Origin: SM23-32 sp964434535 | GTDB lineage: Bacteria > Planctomycetota > Brocadiia > SM23-32 | Length of the DNA: 21,824 nucleotides | NCBI GenBank assembly: GCA_964434535.1 | Contig: CAYSWA010000038.1 | Location: forward strand, 1-21,824 | Direction: 5' to 3' | Shown here: piece by piece, positions 1-7,500 of the stretch | Layout of the letters: every line of letters starts with the position of its first letter | Numbering within the stretch: the stretch's first letter is position 1 | Notes under the pieces: model-generated | Seen by the model: the letters and a program-made list of their open reading frames with translations, nothing else | What the model was told of the DNA's origin: nothing | Database searches by the model: none | Made by a program: the position numbers and the translations under genes

Positions 1-94
1 CGCGGCACCAGACAGCGCCCAGAACCATCACCGGGATTCCGTCGTTCTCCAGGTGGCAGCTCTCGTCACAGTAGATGTTAATGAGTTCCGCCAT
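1..94 (-). CDS. DUF3800 family protein, N-terminal 31 residues only (runs off window)
   Basis: The reverse strand gives an ATG at 94 followed by an uninterrupted frame to the window edge, reading MAELINIYCDESCHLEN and then on through VMVLGAVWC. A beta strand ending in Y-x-D-E-S near the N-terminus is the hallmark of DUF3800, whose members carry an invariant Asp-Glu pair here and are thought to be metal-binding, possibly nuclease-like. The start overlaps the stop of the upstream AbiJ-like gene by one base (TGATG), so the two are almost certainly translationally coupled. DUF3800 genes often occur in defence islands and mobile DNA, which agrees with the neighbour. The C-terminal two-thirds is outside the window, so integrity and the C-terminal motif cannot be judged. 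The family call rests on about 31 residues. Confidence 0.72.
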   Translation of the reverse strand, partial: MAELINIYCDESCHLENDGIPVMVLGAVWCR

Positions 95-1014
95 CACCCC
101 ATCTCCTCGTGCGTCTCCCATAGGAAGACTGCAAGGGCAGTGGCCGCGCTAACAGCCAGCCGAGCGTGCCTTAACGCAAGGCCCTTTGTCTCGGCTTCCC
201 TGCCGTGGCCGGTTCCGTGAAGGTTCCTCAGCTCAACCAGCCCTGAAACAAGTGTATGGAGACCGGAAAGGAGGCGCGTCACAGCATCGGCGGTTTTTTT
301 CTCCTCGGCTATGCCCTTCGGGACCTTTGGGATTACTGCAAGAGTCTGTTTGACCAGCCTGGGCATGTCCTGATTGGCGTCGTATTCCACAGCCCGTTCG
401 CCAAGGATGGTCTTACAGACGGTCTCAACGAACTCTTTCGCAGTTCCTATGGCAGCATCAGGGTCACCAGCCAAGGCAGTCTGCATGCGGGTGATCTGTC
501 GTCTGACGTAGTCAGTTCCCGTGCTTGCTGCAATGACACCCGTCGCTTCCGGTGTTGTAAGGCCTGCATCAATCGCACGAGCCGCTGCGAACACCGGCCG
601 CCCCGATACCCTTGTCTGTTCTCGTATCTCCCACCCATCACGGGCCAGGTGCGGGTTCACGATCTCAAGGATACGTTGCACCTCGTCGGCATCCGGCTGC
701 ACGAGAGGATGCACCATCTCGCAGAGGAACCGGAGGAATTCCTCGTCCGGTGCCTGGAGGAGCTGGAACCTCGTGTCATAGAACACCCAGTCATCATCCC
801 AGTCATTCGGGTTGCGAACACGGTGTTGCCAGATGTCACCCGCTGCATCGGAGAAGCGGCCGTCCGTCGAGCGCATTTCCCTGAGATTGTAAAGCCGACT
901 CAAAAACTCGTTCTCCCCGAAGCGTCCAGCCCAGTTAATGTTGTTCATGACCAGCGCGTCGGCAATGTCCCGCCGAGTAACTTCGCTGATTGTCCGATCT
1001 TCCATTCCCGGCAT
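94..1014 (-). CDS. AbiJ-like abortive infection protein (AbiJ N-terminal domain plus Abi C-terminal HEPN-like domain)
   Basis: The protein has 306 residues from the ATG at 1014. That start has an AAGGGAG element about 8 nt upstream. A GTG at 1038 and an ATG at 1005 are alternatives. Residues 5-130 resemble an AbiJ N-terminal domain (INWAGRFGENEFLSRLY, then GDIWQHRV, DWDDDWVFYD and EEFLRFLCEMVHPLV). Residues 184-302 match the abortive-infection C-terminal domain (AIGTAKEFVETVCKTIL, then ELRNLHGTGHG and LRHARLAVSAA). R263-N264 through H270 forms an R-x6-H motif of the HEPN ribonuclease type, so the likely role is an RNase toxin that stops phage-infected cells. Related domains are known in AbiJ-type proteins; the nuclease activity is inferred. 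The gene is 1-nt overlapped with a DUF3800 gene downstream. Base composition is visibly lower in GC than neighbouring genes, and the gene starts 1 nt after the stop of a truncated dehydrogenase, both signs of acquisition. Confidence 0.85.
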   Translation of the reverse strand: MPGMEDRTISEVTRRDIADALVMNNINWAGRFGENEFLSRLYNLREMRSTDGRFSDAAGDIWQHRVRNPNDWDDDWVFYDTRFQLLQAPDEEFLRFLCEMVHPLVQPDADEVQRILEIVNPHLARDGWEIREQTRVSGRPVFAAARAIDAGLTTPEATGVIAASTGTDYVRRQITRMQTALAGDPDAAIGTAKEFVETVCKTILGERAVEYDANQDMPRLVKQTLAVIPKVPKGIAEEKKTADAVTRLLSGLHTLVSGLVELRNLHGTGHGREAETKGLALRHARLAVSAATALAVFLWETHEEMG

Positions 1015-1015
1015 C

Positions 1016-1405
1016 TCACTCGCTCCCTTGCGGCGCACGAATCTCTCCCGAAAGCAGTTTGGGCAGAAGCACGGAGCGCAGCACGCGGACGGGGCGGTAG
1101 TTGACGTACTGGTCGAACTCGCGGCGCACCAGGTAGGTGTACTCGCGGAAGGGGAGCCGGTCGTCCACCTCGGGCAGCCCGACCGCGCCGAAGTAGACGG
1201 CGTCGAAGCCGCGCAGCGTCTCCAGGCCGCCTGCGGGCATGAAGCGGCCGGTCTCCAGGTAGTGGCCGGCCCCCCACGGGAAGGTCTCGAACTGGAGCGT
1301 GAACTGATCGGCCGCCGCCGCGCGGAGGACCTTCACCCCCTCGGGCACGATCTCCGGGCCGATCCCGTCGCCCGGCACGCAGGCTATCCGGTAGCTCTTG
1401 CCCAT
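1016..1405 (-). pseudogene. Truncated isocitrate/isopropylmalate (tartrate) dehydrogenase-type gene, N-terminal third only
   Basis: The ATG at 1405 has GGGAG 7 nt upstream. The 129-codon product opens with YRIACVPGDGIGPEIV, the nucleotide-binding N-terminus of the beta-decarboxylating dehydrogenase family, and continues with FGAVGLPEVDD and FDQYVNYRPVRVL. The last resembles tartrate or isopropylmalate dehydrogenases. Intact enzymes have about 350 residues and put their substrate arginines and metal-binding aspartates later, and these are all missing. Recognisable similarity stops after about residue 109. The last 20 or so codons (RSVLLPKLLSGEIRAPQGSE) look like read-through into foreign DNA before a TGA at 1016. 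The gene follows the GH-A-like gene with a 10-nt gap, so it was part of that transcription unit. It should be inactive as a dehydrogenase. An assembly join at the breakpoint is the alternative explanation. Confidence 0.8.
1070..1085. other. Breakpoint between dehydrogenase gene and lower-GC defence segment
   Basis: Dehydrogenase-family similarity ends at codons GTG-CTG (1084-1079). Left of this point the sequence changes to the lower-GC Abi/DUF3800 segment and never resumes the dehydrogenase. No transposase, tRNA, integrase or target-site repeat is visible at this edge, and the other edge of the insert is outside the window, so the mechanism cannot be assigned. It may be a recombination or insertion endpoint, or a contig mis-join. 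Confidence 0.55.
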
Positions 1406-1415
1406 CGCCGCTCCC

Positions 1416-2483
1416 TCAGGGGCCGCCGGTGATCTCCTTGACCTTCTGGAAGAAGGCCCGCTTGATCGGCGTGTTGATGCCCCAGTTGACCGGCAGCGTC
1501 TGGTAGCCGCTCAGCTCCTCGTAGCTCTCCTCGCGGTCGTGGGCGGTCCAGTCCATGCGGTCGCGGTAGTCGCTGCCGTAGCCCTGGCAGTAGAAGCCCC
1601 ACGAGGCGCCTTCCTCGGCGGCGGCCTCCAGGTTCTCCACGAAGACGCTGTCCTCGTTGACGCAGACCGGGCGGGGGCGCTCGCGGTATTCGGGCTCGGC
1701 GCGCAGGCGGCGGATCTTCTCGCGCAGCTCCGGCGGCGTGCGCCCGTTGCCGTGGGGCATGCTGAAGTCCTCCATGGCGAGCCACTGGCCCCTGGCGTAC
1801 TGCTCCATCCCCCCGCCGCTGCTGGAGCCGACCAGCAGCCGGCGCCCGTCGAGTGTCTCCGACTGCGCCGCCTCGATGAGGCGGTGGACGTGGGCGGGGG
1901 TGAAGATGGCGCGCTTCCACCAGTCGGCCGACTCGTTCGCCACGTCCACCAGCACGTTGCGGTGGCCCGTCTCGAGCAGCCATCGGCTCACGCGGCGGGC
2001 GATGTCGAAGATCACCTCGTCGTCGGGGATGCGCGGCGCCTGGCGCACGTAGAAGTAGTTGACGATCACGACCATGCCGACCTCGTCGGCCGCCCGCAGG
2101 ATGCGCAGCAGGCGGTCGAAGTAGGGCTCCTTCAGCGAGCCGTCCGGGCGGTAGGCGGTGTTGAGGTAGCTGCCGTAGACCTCGGGCCGGTAGTTGGAGC
2201 CCCCGCCCTGGAGGCCGACGGTGACGGCGAGCAGGCCGTGGGCGCGGTAGGTCGGCAGGGCGGCGCAGAACTCGTCGGTGTTGCGGTCGGGCTCCCACTC
2301 GCCCGTGTCGGGGTAGGCCCAGAGCTTGCGCGTCTCGGGGTTCTCGTCGTCGAAGACGGCCTGGACCATCCGCGAGTTGAGCAGCAGCCCCTCGATGGGC
2401 CGCTCGCGCCAGGTGCGCCCCTCGTAGGTGGGCCGGCCGTTGATGAGGAACCTCGTGCCGTCGATCGCCACCTCGGTCTTCAA
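1416..2483 (-). CDS. Clan GH-A-like (GH5-type) glycoside hydrolase family protein, cytoplasmic
   Basis: The protein has 355 residues starting at a TTG (2483), with a strong GAGGAGG element at 2496-2490 spaced 6 nt. No ATG near the start has comparable support. The opening IDGTRFLINGRPTYEGRTW followed by IEGLLLNSRMVQAVFDDENP belongs to a TIM-barrel hydrolase-like family common in polysaccharide-degrading uncultured bacteria. Candidate catalytic residues are N183-E184 in DVANES (acid/base at the end of strand 4) and E277 in VCVNEDS (nucleophile at strand 7), the retaining GH-A layout. There is no signal peptide or membrane segment, so action would be on intracellular oligosaccharides. Substrate is unknown. 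It sits 10 nt before the broken dehydrogenase gene in the same direction, suggesting an intracellular sugar-acid or oligosaccharide catabolic unit. Fold and clan are fairly sure; the specific family is not. Confidence 0.75.
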   Translation of the reverse strand: MKTEVAIDGTRFLINGRPTYEGRTWRERPIEGLLLNSRMVQAVFDDENPETRKLWAYPDTGEWEPDRNTDEFCAALPTYRAHGLLAVTVGLQGGGSNYRPEVYGSYLNTAYRPDGSLKEPYFDRLLRILRAADEVGMVVIVNYFYVRQAPRIPDDEVIFDIARRVSRWLLETGHRNVLVDVANESADWWKRAIFTPAHVHRLIEAAQSETLDGRRLLVGSSSGGGMEQYARGQWLAMEDFSMPHGNGRTPPELREKIRRLRAEPEYRERPRPVCVNEDSVFVENLEAAAEEGASWGFYCQGYGSDYRDRMDWTAHDREESYEELSGYQTLPVNWGINTPIKRAFFQKVKEITGGP

Positions 2484-2518
2484 AGCGCGCCTCCTCTGCC
2501 TGCGGGTGGGCTCGCCAC

Positions 2519-2546
2519 GCTATCCGCCGTGCCGGGGGCCTGTCAA
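2519..2546 (-). promoter_or_regulatory. Predicted sigma70-type promoter for the GH-A-like/dehydrogenase unit
   Basis: On the reverse strand a perfect TTGACA lies at 2546-2541. After a 16-nt spacer comes GATAGC at 2524-2519, which matches three of six -10 bases. Transcription would begin near 2512, leaving a leader of about 28 nt containing the strong Shine-Dalgarno of the TTG-started gene. The -10 is weak, so this is a prediction only. Confidence 0.4.
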
Positions 2547-2568
2547 CCGCCGTTCCGTCGCCCGATCC

Positions 2569-2597
2569 GCAATCTGCACTCCGCACTCCGCACTCCG
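2569..2597. repeat. 7-bp tandem repeat array (GCACTCC x3 with one diverged copy)
   Basis: The intergenic sequence reads GCAATCT followed by GCACTCC three times in perfect 7-bp register (2576-2582, 2583-2589, 2590-2596). It lies in the divergent gap between the GH-A-like gene and the glycosyltransferase, directly upstream of the TATAAT element. It resembles the low-complexity GCAATCC/GCACTCC-type arrays seen between genes in some Planctomycetota-like genomes; that comparison is from memory. Confidence 0.8.
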
Positions 2598-2603
2598 TAT
2601 AAT
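2598..2603 (+). promoter_or_regulatory. TATAAT -10 element placed for a leaderless transcript of the glycosyltransferase
   Basis: A perfect TATAAT ends 7 bases before the ATG at 2611, so transcription would start at or within a base of the start codon. No Shine-Dalgarno sequence lies in front of that ATG, which fits leaderless translation. No convincing -35 is present because the repeat array occupies that position. An ATG at 2602 overlaps the hexamer and is a poor start candidate. Confidence 0.5.
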
Positions 2604-2610
2604 GCCGCCC

Positions 2611-3801
2611 ATGCCGCTGGAGATACTCAACGTGCAGCACTGCTACCGGCCCGAGATCGCGGGGGCGCTGGAGGTGGTGCACCGGATCGGGCGCGAGCTG
2701 GTCGGGCTGGGGCAGCGGGTGCGCGTCCTCAGCCTGCTGCGGCGGCGCTCGCGCTGGTGCAACTTCACCACCACGGTCACGTGCCGCCGCCGGCGCGAGT
2801 ACGAGTTCGAGGGCATCCCGGTCACCCAGATCGCCTTCGACCGGGAGACGCGGCGCCGGATGTGGCCGCACGTGCTGCGCTACTACGCCCGCCGCGACCT
2901 CTGCGAGCGGCGCGTGGCCGCGCTGATGCTGCCGGCCATCGCCCGCGAGGCCGGCCGGCCGGACGTCATCCACGTCGGGCGCGGCGGGAAGGCCTACCAC
3001 GCGCTCGCCGCCCTGGCGCACGCCCGCCGGATCGGAGCGCCGTTCGCCATCACTCCCTTCCACCATCCGCGGCACGACAGCGACCGGTATCCCGGCTTCG
3101 ACAGGGCCTACCGCGAGGCGGACGCCGTCTTCACGCTCACCGACTACGAGAAGGAGCACCTCGCGGCGGCGAAGGGCGTGCGGCCGGAGCGGATGCACGT
3201 GCTCGGCGTCGCGCCGGTCCTCTCGGCCGACTACGACGCGGCCGCATTCCGCGCGCGGCACGGGATCGACGGGCCGTGCGTGCTCTTCCTGGGCCGGCAC
3301 GAGTGGTACAAGGGCTGGGCGGCCGTCCTGCGCGCGGCGCCGCTGCTCTGGCGGCGCCGGCCGCAGACGCACTTCGTCTTCGCGGGCCCGCAGTGGCGCA
3401 TCCCGCGGGCGTGGCTGCACCTGTTCGGGCGCGACCCCCGCATCCACAGCCTCGGCGCGGTCGACGTGCGCACGAAGACCTCGGCGCTGGCCGCCTGCGA
3501 CTTGCTCTGCGTGCCCTCGACGCAGGAGAGCTTCGGCATCGTCTACGCGGAGGCGTGGAGCCTGGGCAAGCCGGTGGTCGGCGGCACGGCGCCGGCCGTG
3601 CGCAGCGTCATCGAGGAGGGCCGCGACGGCCTGATCGCGAGCCACGAGGCGGGCGAGATCGCGGAGAAGATCGCGTGGCTGCTGGACAACCCGGCCGAGG
3701 CGGCAGCCATGGGCGAGCGGGGCCGCCGCAAGGTCGAGGAGCGTTACACCTGGCGCCGCCTCGCCCAGAAGGTGCTCGCCGTCTACCGCGCGCTGGTCTG
3801 A
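2611..3801 (+). CDS. Family GT4-type glycosyltransferase
   Basis: The protein has 396 residues. It is a two-domain GT-B glycosyltransferase. The N-terminal acceptor domain (about 1-210) opens with the beta-strand plus glycine-loop pattern LNVQHCYRPEIAGALEVV. The C-terminal donor domain carries FLGRHEWYKGW (R229 and K234, the usual nucleotide-sugar phosphate contacts) and ESFGIVYAE, the E-x7-E motif of family GT4 (E306, E314). It would transfer a sugar from a nucleotide donor to a lipid or polysaccharide acceptor at the inner face of the membrane. Donor and acceptor cannot be told from sequence. The start was chosen because family similarity begins at MPLEIL and a TATAAT sits 7 nt upstream; the frame stays open further upstream but without conserved sequence. 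No other surface-polysaccharide genes adjoin it. Methionine sulfoxide reductase follows after 205 nt. Confidence 0.9.
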   Translation: MPLEILNVQHCYRPEIAGALEVVHRIGRELVGLGQRVRVLSLLRRRSRWCNFTTTVTCRRRREYEFEGIPVTQIAFDRETRRRMWPHVLRYYARRDLCERRVAALMLPAIAREAGRPDVIHVGRGGKAYHALAALAHARRIGAPFAITPFHHPRHDSDRYPGFDRAYREADAVFTLTDYEKEHLAAAKGVRPERMHVLGVAPVLSADYDAAAFRARHGIDGPCVLFLGRHEWYKGWAAVLRAAPLLWRRRPQTHFVFAGPQWRIPRAWLHLFGRDPRIHSLGAVDVRTKTSALAACDLLCVPSTQESFGIVYAEAWSLGKPVVGGTAPAVRSVIEEGRDGLIASHEAGEIAEKIAWLLDNPAEAAAMGERGRRKVEERYTWRRLAQKVLAVYRALV

Positions 3802-4006
3802 GACGGGGGCGATCCCGCCGCGCCGCTCCTGTCCGCGCGAGACCCGGTCGTAAGGATTGAACTTCGCGCGGGCTACATGCACTAACAAGGTGGAAGCCGA
3901 GCAATCAGCGTCTTCCATCCTCCCACACCCTCCGCCGACGGCGAGGGTGCGTACCCGCGCGGCGGCGTGCACCGGCGCCCATGCCGCGGCAGAAGGGGGC
4001 GAACAG

Positions 4007-4405
4007 ATGAGCACGAAGGTGTCGAAGACCGAAGAGCAGTGGCGCGAGGAGCTGACGGGGCAGCAGTACCACGTACTGCGCGAGAAAGGCACGGAGGCGG
4101 CCTTCAGCGGGGAGTACCACGGCCACCACGAGCGGGGGGCCTACGTCTGCGCCGGCTGCGGGCAGGAGCTGTTCAGCTCCGAGCACAAGTTCGACTCGGG
4201 CACCGGCTGGCCGAGCTACTGGCGTGCGGTGCAGGAGGCGAACGTGACGAGGGCCGCCGACCGCAGCTTCCTGATGACGCGCACCGAGGTGCTCTGCAGC
4301 CGCTGCGGGGGGCACCTGGGGCACGTCTTCGAGGACGGCCCGCCGCCGACCGGCCTGCGCTACTGCATCAACAGCGCCGCGCTCGACTTCAAGCCGGCGG
4401 ACTGA
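4007..4405 (+). CDS. msrB: Peptide-methionine (R)-S-oxide reductase MsrB
   Basis: The protein has 132 residues from the ATG at 4007, preceded by AAGGGGG with about 8 nt spacing. It reduces the R-epimer of methionine sulfoxide in oxidised proteins, using thioredoxin as reductant. Visible hallmarks are two CxxC zinc pairs (C48/C51 in CAGC and C97/C100 in CSRC), FDSGTGWPSYW, GGHLGHVFEDG, and the catalytic cysteine C120 in RYCINSAALDF. Residue 67 is Thr, where many MsrB enzymes have the resolving Cys (GCGWPS), so regeneration may use another thiol or thioredoxin directly. Length is typical of stand-alone MsrB and there is no signal peptide. The 205-nt gap after the glycosyltransferase holds no gene I can support; TTGAAC at 3857-3862 has no good -10 partner. 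The gene converges on ileS, with repeat arrays between them. Confidence 0.96.
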   Translation: MSTKVSKTEEQWREELTGQQYHVLREKGTEAAFSGEYHGHHERGAYVCAGCGQELFSSEHKFDSGTGWPSYWRAVQEANVTRAADRSFLMTRTEVLCSRCGGHLGHVFEDGPPPTGLRYCINSAALDFKPAD

Positions 4406-4423
4406 ACGGCAACGGCGGGAACC

Positions 4424-4453
4424 GCAGATGGACGCGGATGCACGCAGATCTCA
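4424..4453. repeat. 10-bp periodic intergenic repeat (GCAGATGGAC-like, three units)
   Basis: Three consecutive 10-bp units are visible: GCAGATGGAC, GCGGATGCAC and GCAGATCTCA. They lie between the convergent msrB and ileS genes. The CGCAGATG/CGCGGATG pattern resembles a dispersed intergenic element I recall from Planctomycetota and some Deltaproteobacteria. Its function is unknown. Confidence 0.65.
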
Positions 4454-4470
4454 ACGGCGAGAACCCAAAC

Positions 4471-4506
4471 ACCGACAACCGAGCAACCGATAACCGGCAA
4501 CCGCCC
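4471..4506. repeat. 7-bp degenerate tandem array (ACCGAYA-like, five units)
   Basis: Units in order are ACCGACA, ACCGAGCA, ACCGATA, ACCGGCA and ACCGCCC, all 7 bp except one of 8. The array ends 3 bp before the ileS stop codon and lies between two convergent genes. No U-tract terminator hairpin is seen in the 103-bp gap, so the array and the 10-bp repeat make up most of it. Confidence 0.7.
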
Positions 4507-4508
4507 TG

Positions 4509-7500
4509 TCAGCTCGCCTTCTTCACCTGCAGGTGCAGGGCGGCGCCGTCGATCTGCACTTCCTTAGTCGGCCCTTCGTCGAGGCCCGGCTTCATCTCGA
4601 CCGAGAGCGTCTCGCCCATCACGTAGTCCCGCCACTGCTCGATCGCCTCGGCGAGCGCGTCGCACTCCGCGGCGTAGCGCAGGCGGATGCGGTCCTCGAT
4701 GTTCAGGTCCAGCTCCTTGCGGTACTGCTGGACGTGGCGCACGGTGTCGCGCGCCCAGCCCTCGCCACGCAGCTCGGGCGTGATCTCGCTGTCAAGGATC
4801 AGCATCAGCTCGCCGGCCTCGGTCACGGCCAGGTTCTCCGGCGTCTCGCGCCGCACTTCCACCTCGCCGGGCTCGACGCGCACCTCCATGCCGCCGACGG
4901 TGACGCCGAGCGCGCGGCCGGCCTTGAGGGCCTTGGCCACCGTCGCGGGCTCCATCGATCCGATCGCCTCGGCCACCTTGCCGGCCTCGGACTTGTGCTT
5001 CGGCCCGAGGGCGGCCATGTTCGGCACGATCCGGTAGCGCTCGATCCCCTCGGCGCTCTGGCGGAGGGTGAGCCGCTTGACGTTCAGCTCCTCCAGGACC
5101 TGGTCCTTGAAGCGCTTCAGGGCGGCGGCCGTCTCGGCGTCGGTTGTCACGGCCGTCAGCTCCCTGAGCGGCTGACGGACGCGGAGCTGCTCGGACATGC
5201 GCAGCCCGAGCACGGCCGAGACGGCGGAGGTGACCACCTCCATCTGCCGGCTCAGCTCCTCGTCGATCAGGTCCTCCTTCGGCACGGGGTAGTCGCACAG
5301 GTGCACGCTGGGCGGCGCGTCGGGGTCCTGCTCGGCCACCAGGTTCTGGTACATGGCCTCGGTCAGGAACGGGATGATCGGCGCCACCACCCGGCAGAGC
5401 GTGACCAGCGCCTCGTGGAGCGTCTGGTAGGCGGCGAGCTTGTCGCGGTCGTCCTGGCCCCTGGCGCGCCAGAAGCGCCGGCGGTTGCGCCGCACGTACC
5501 AGTTGGAGAGGTCGTCGGTGAACTTCTCGGCCCGGTGGATCAGCGAGGCGACGTCGTAGCTCTCCAGCCGCTCGTTGGCGGCGCGCACCAGGAGCTGAAG
5601 GTCGCTCAAGAGCCAGCGGTCGATGTCCTGGCGTTCCGCGTAGGGGACGGCCTCGCCGCCGGGCTCGAAGCCGTCCAGGCGGGCGTAGTTGCAGAAGAAC
5701 GCGTAGACGTTCCAGAGCGTGCTGAAGACGATGCGGCGCGTCTCGTCGCCGAGGTGCCAGCCGAAGCGCAGGTTGTTGACCGGGTTCTGGCGGCAGAAGA
5801 CCCAGCGCATCACGTCGCAGCCCATCCGCTCGGCCGCCTCGTCGAACTCGATGGCGTTGCCGGCCGACTTGTGCATCTCCTCCCCGTGCTCGTCCTGCAC
5901 CAGCGCGTGGCCCAGCAGCGTCTTGAAGGGGGGGATACCCTCCATCATCGTGCTCATCGCCAGCAGCGCATAGAACCAGTTGCGGAACTGGCCGGGGAAG
6001 CACTCGGTGACCAGGTCGGCCGGGATCCACCGCAACCAGTAGTCCCGGTCGGTGTTGTAGCGCACCGTCGAGTAGGGCACGATGCCGGCGTCTAACCACG
6101 GGTTGCCCACGTCGGGGATGCGCGCGGCCGGCCGGCCGCACTCGCCGCAGGCGATCTTCACCGCGTCGACCCACGGGCGATGCGGGGAGTGGCCGTCGAA
6201 CTCCTCCCAGCCCTCGACGGCCCGCTCCCGCAGCTCCTCGCGCGAGCCGACCACCTCGAACCAGCCGCACTCGCACGCGAAGATCGGCAGCGCCAGCCCC
6301 CAGTAGCGCTTCTTGGAGATCATCCAGTCGCGCATGTTCTCCAGCCAGTCCAGCTCCCGCTCCAGCCCCCACGCGGGGATCCACTCGATCTGCCGGACCA
6401 CCTCCTTGATCTCGTCCCGCCACGACATCTCGATGAACCACTCCCGCACGTTGCGGAAAAGCAGCGGCTCCTTGCAGCGCCAGCAGTGGGGGTAGCTGTG
6501 CGTGTAGGGCTCCTTCTTGTAGTAGTAGCCCTTCTGGCGGAGGCTGACGAAGATCGGATCGGCCACCTCGAAGGCGCTCTTGCCCGTGAGGAACCCGAAG
6601 CCCTCCAGGAAGACGCCGCTCTCGTCGATCGGCGCCACCACGGGCAGGCCGATCTGCTGGCCCAGGTCGAAGTCCTCCTTGCCGCAGCCCGGCGCCACGT
6701 GCACGATGCCCGTCCCCTCGCCGCTGCTGACCAGCTCCCAGGTGACCACGCGGTGGGCGGCGGCGGCCTCGGCGGCGGCCGGCAGCTCGTCGAACGGGCC
6801 GTCGTAGGCCCAGCCCTCCATCTCGGCGCCCGGGAGTGTGGCGAGCACGCGGCAATCGCCCCGCTCCTTCATGACCTCGACGGCGTCCTCGACCAGGTAG
6901 TAGGCCCCGCCGTCCTGCTCGACGCGGGCGTAGGTCAGCTCCGGGTGGACGGCGCAGGCAACGTTCGAGGAGAGGGTCCAGGGCGTGGTCGTCCAGACCA
7001 GCAGGTACTCCCCCTGGCGCCCGCGCAGGGGCAGGCGGACGTAGACGGCCTGGTCGGTGACCTCCCGGTAGCCCTCGTGCATCTCGTGCTGGCTGATGCC
7101 CGTGCCGCAGCGGGCGCACCAGGGCATGCTGTCGCGCCCCTTGTAGATGAGCCCGCGCTGGTGGCACTTCTTGAGGAACCGCCAGATGGTGTAGTTGTTC
7201 TCATCCGACATCGTGTAGTAGGAGTTGCCCCAGTCCATCCAGTAGCCGAGCCGGATCGACTGCTCGGTCTGGATGGCGCTGAAGCGGCGCACGCGCTCCT
7301 TGCATGCCTCGACGAACCGGGCGAGGCCGAACTGCTCGATGTCGCGCTTGCTGGTGAAGCCGAGGTCGCGCTCCACCTCGACCTCGACCCAGAGGCCCTG
7401 GCAGTCGAAGCCGTTCTGGTAGCGCAGTCGCTCCCCGCGCATGGCGTGGAAGCGCTGGTAGCAGTCCTTGTAGGTGCGGCCCCAGGCGTGGTGGACCTTC

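Noticed and set aside
1398..3860. 820-codon plus-strand frame
   Set aside because: Overlaps the better-supported GH-A-like gene (antisense) and GT4 gene (other frame); no ribosome site or conserved motif.
3857..3885. Promoter for msrB (TTGAAC with CACTAA at 17 nt)
   Set aside because: The -10 matches only two of six bases; not better than chance.
3941..3953. CGCCGACGGCG palindrome as a terminator after the glycosyltransferase
   Set aside because: Loop would be one base and no U-tract follows.
1384..4092. Very long minus-strand open frame (902 codons) across several genes
   Set aside because: Antisense and out-of-frame to the GT4 and GH-A-like genes, arginine/proline-rich, no domain; typical high-GC shadow.
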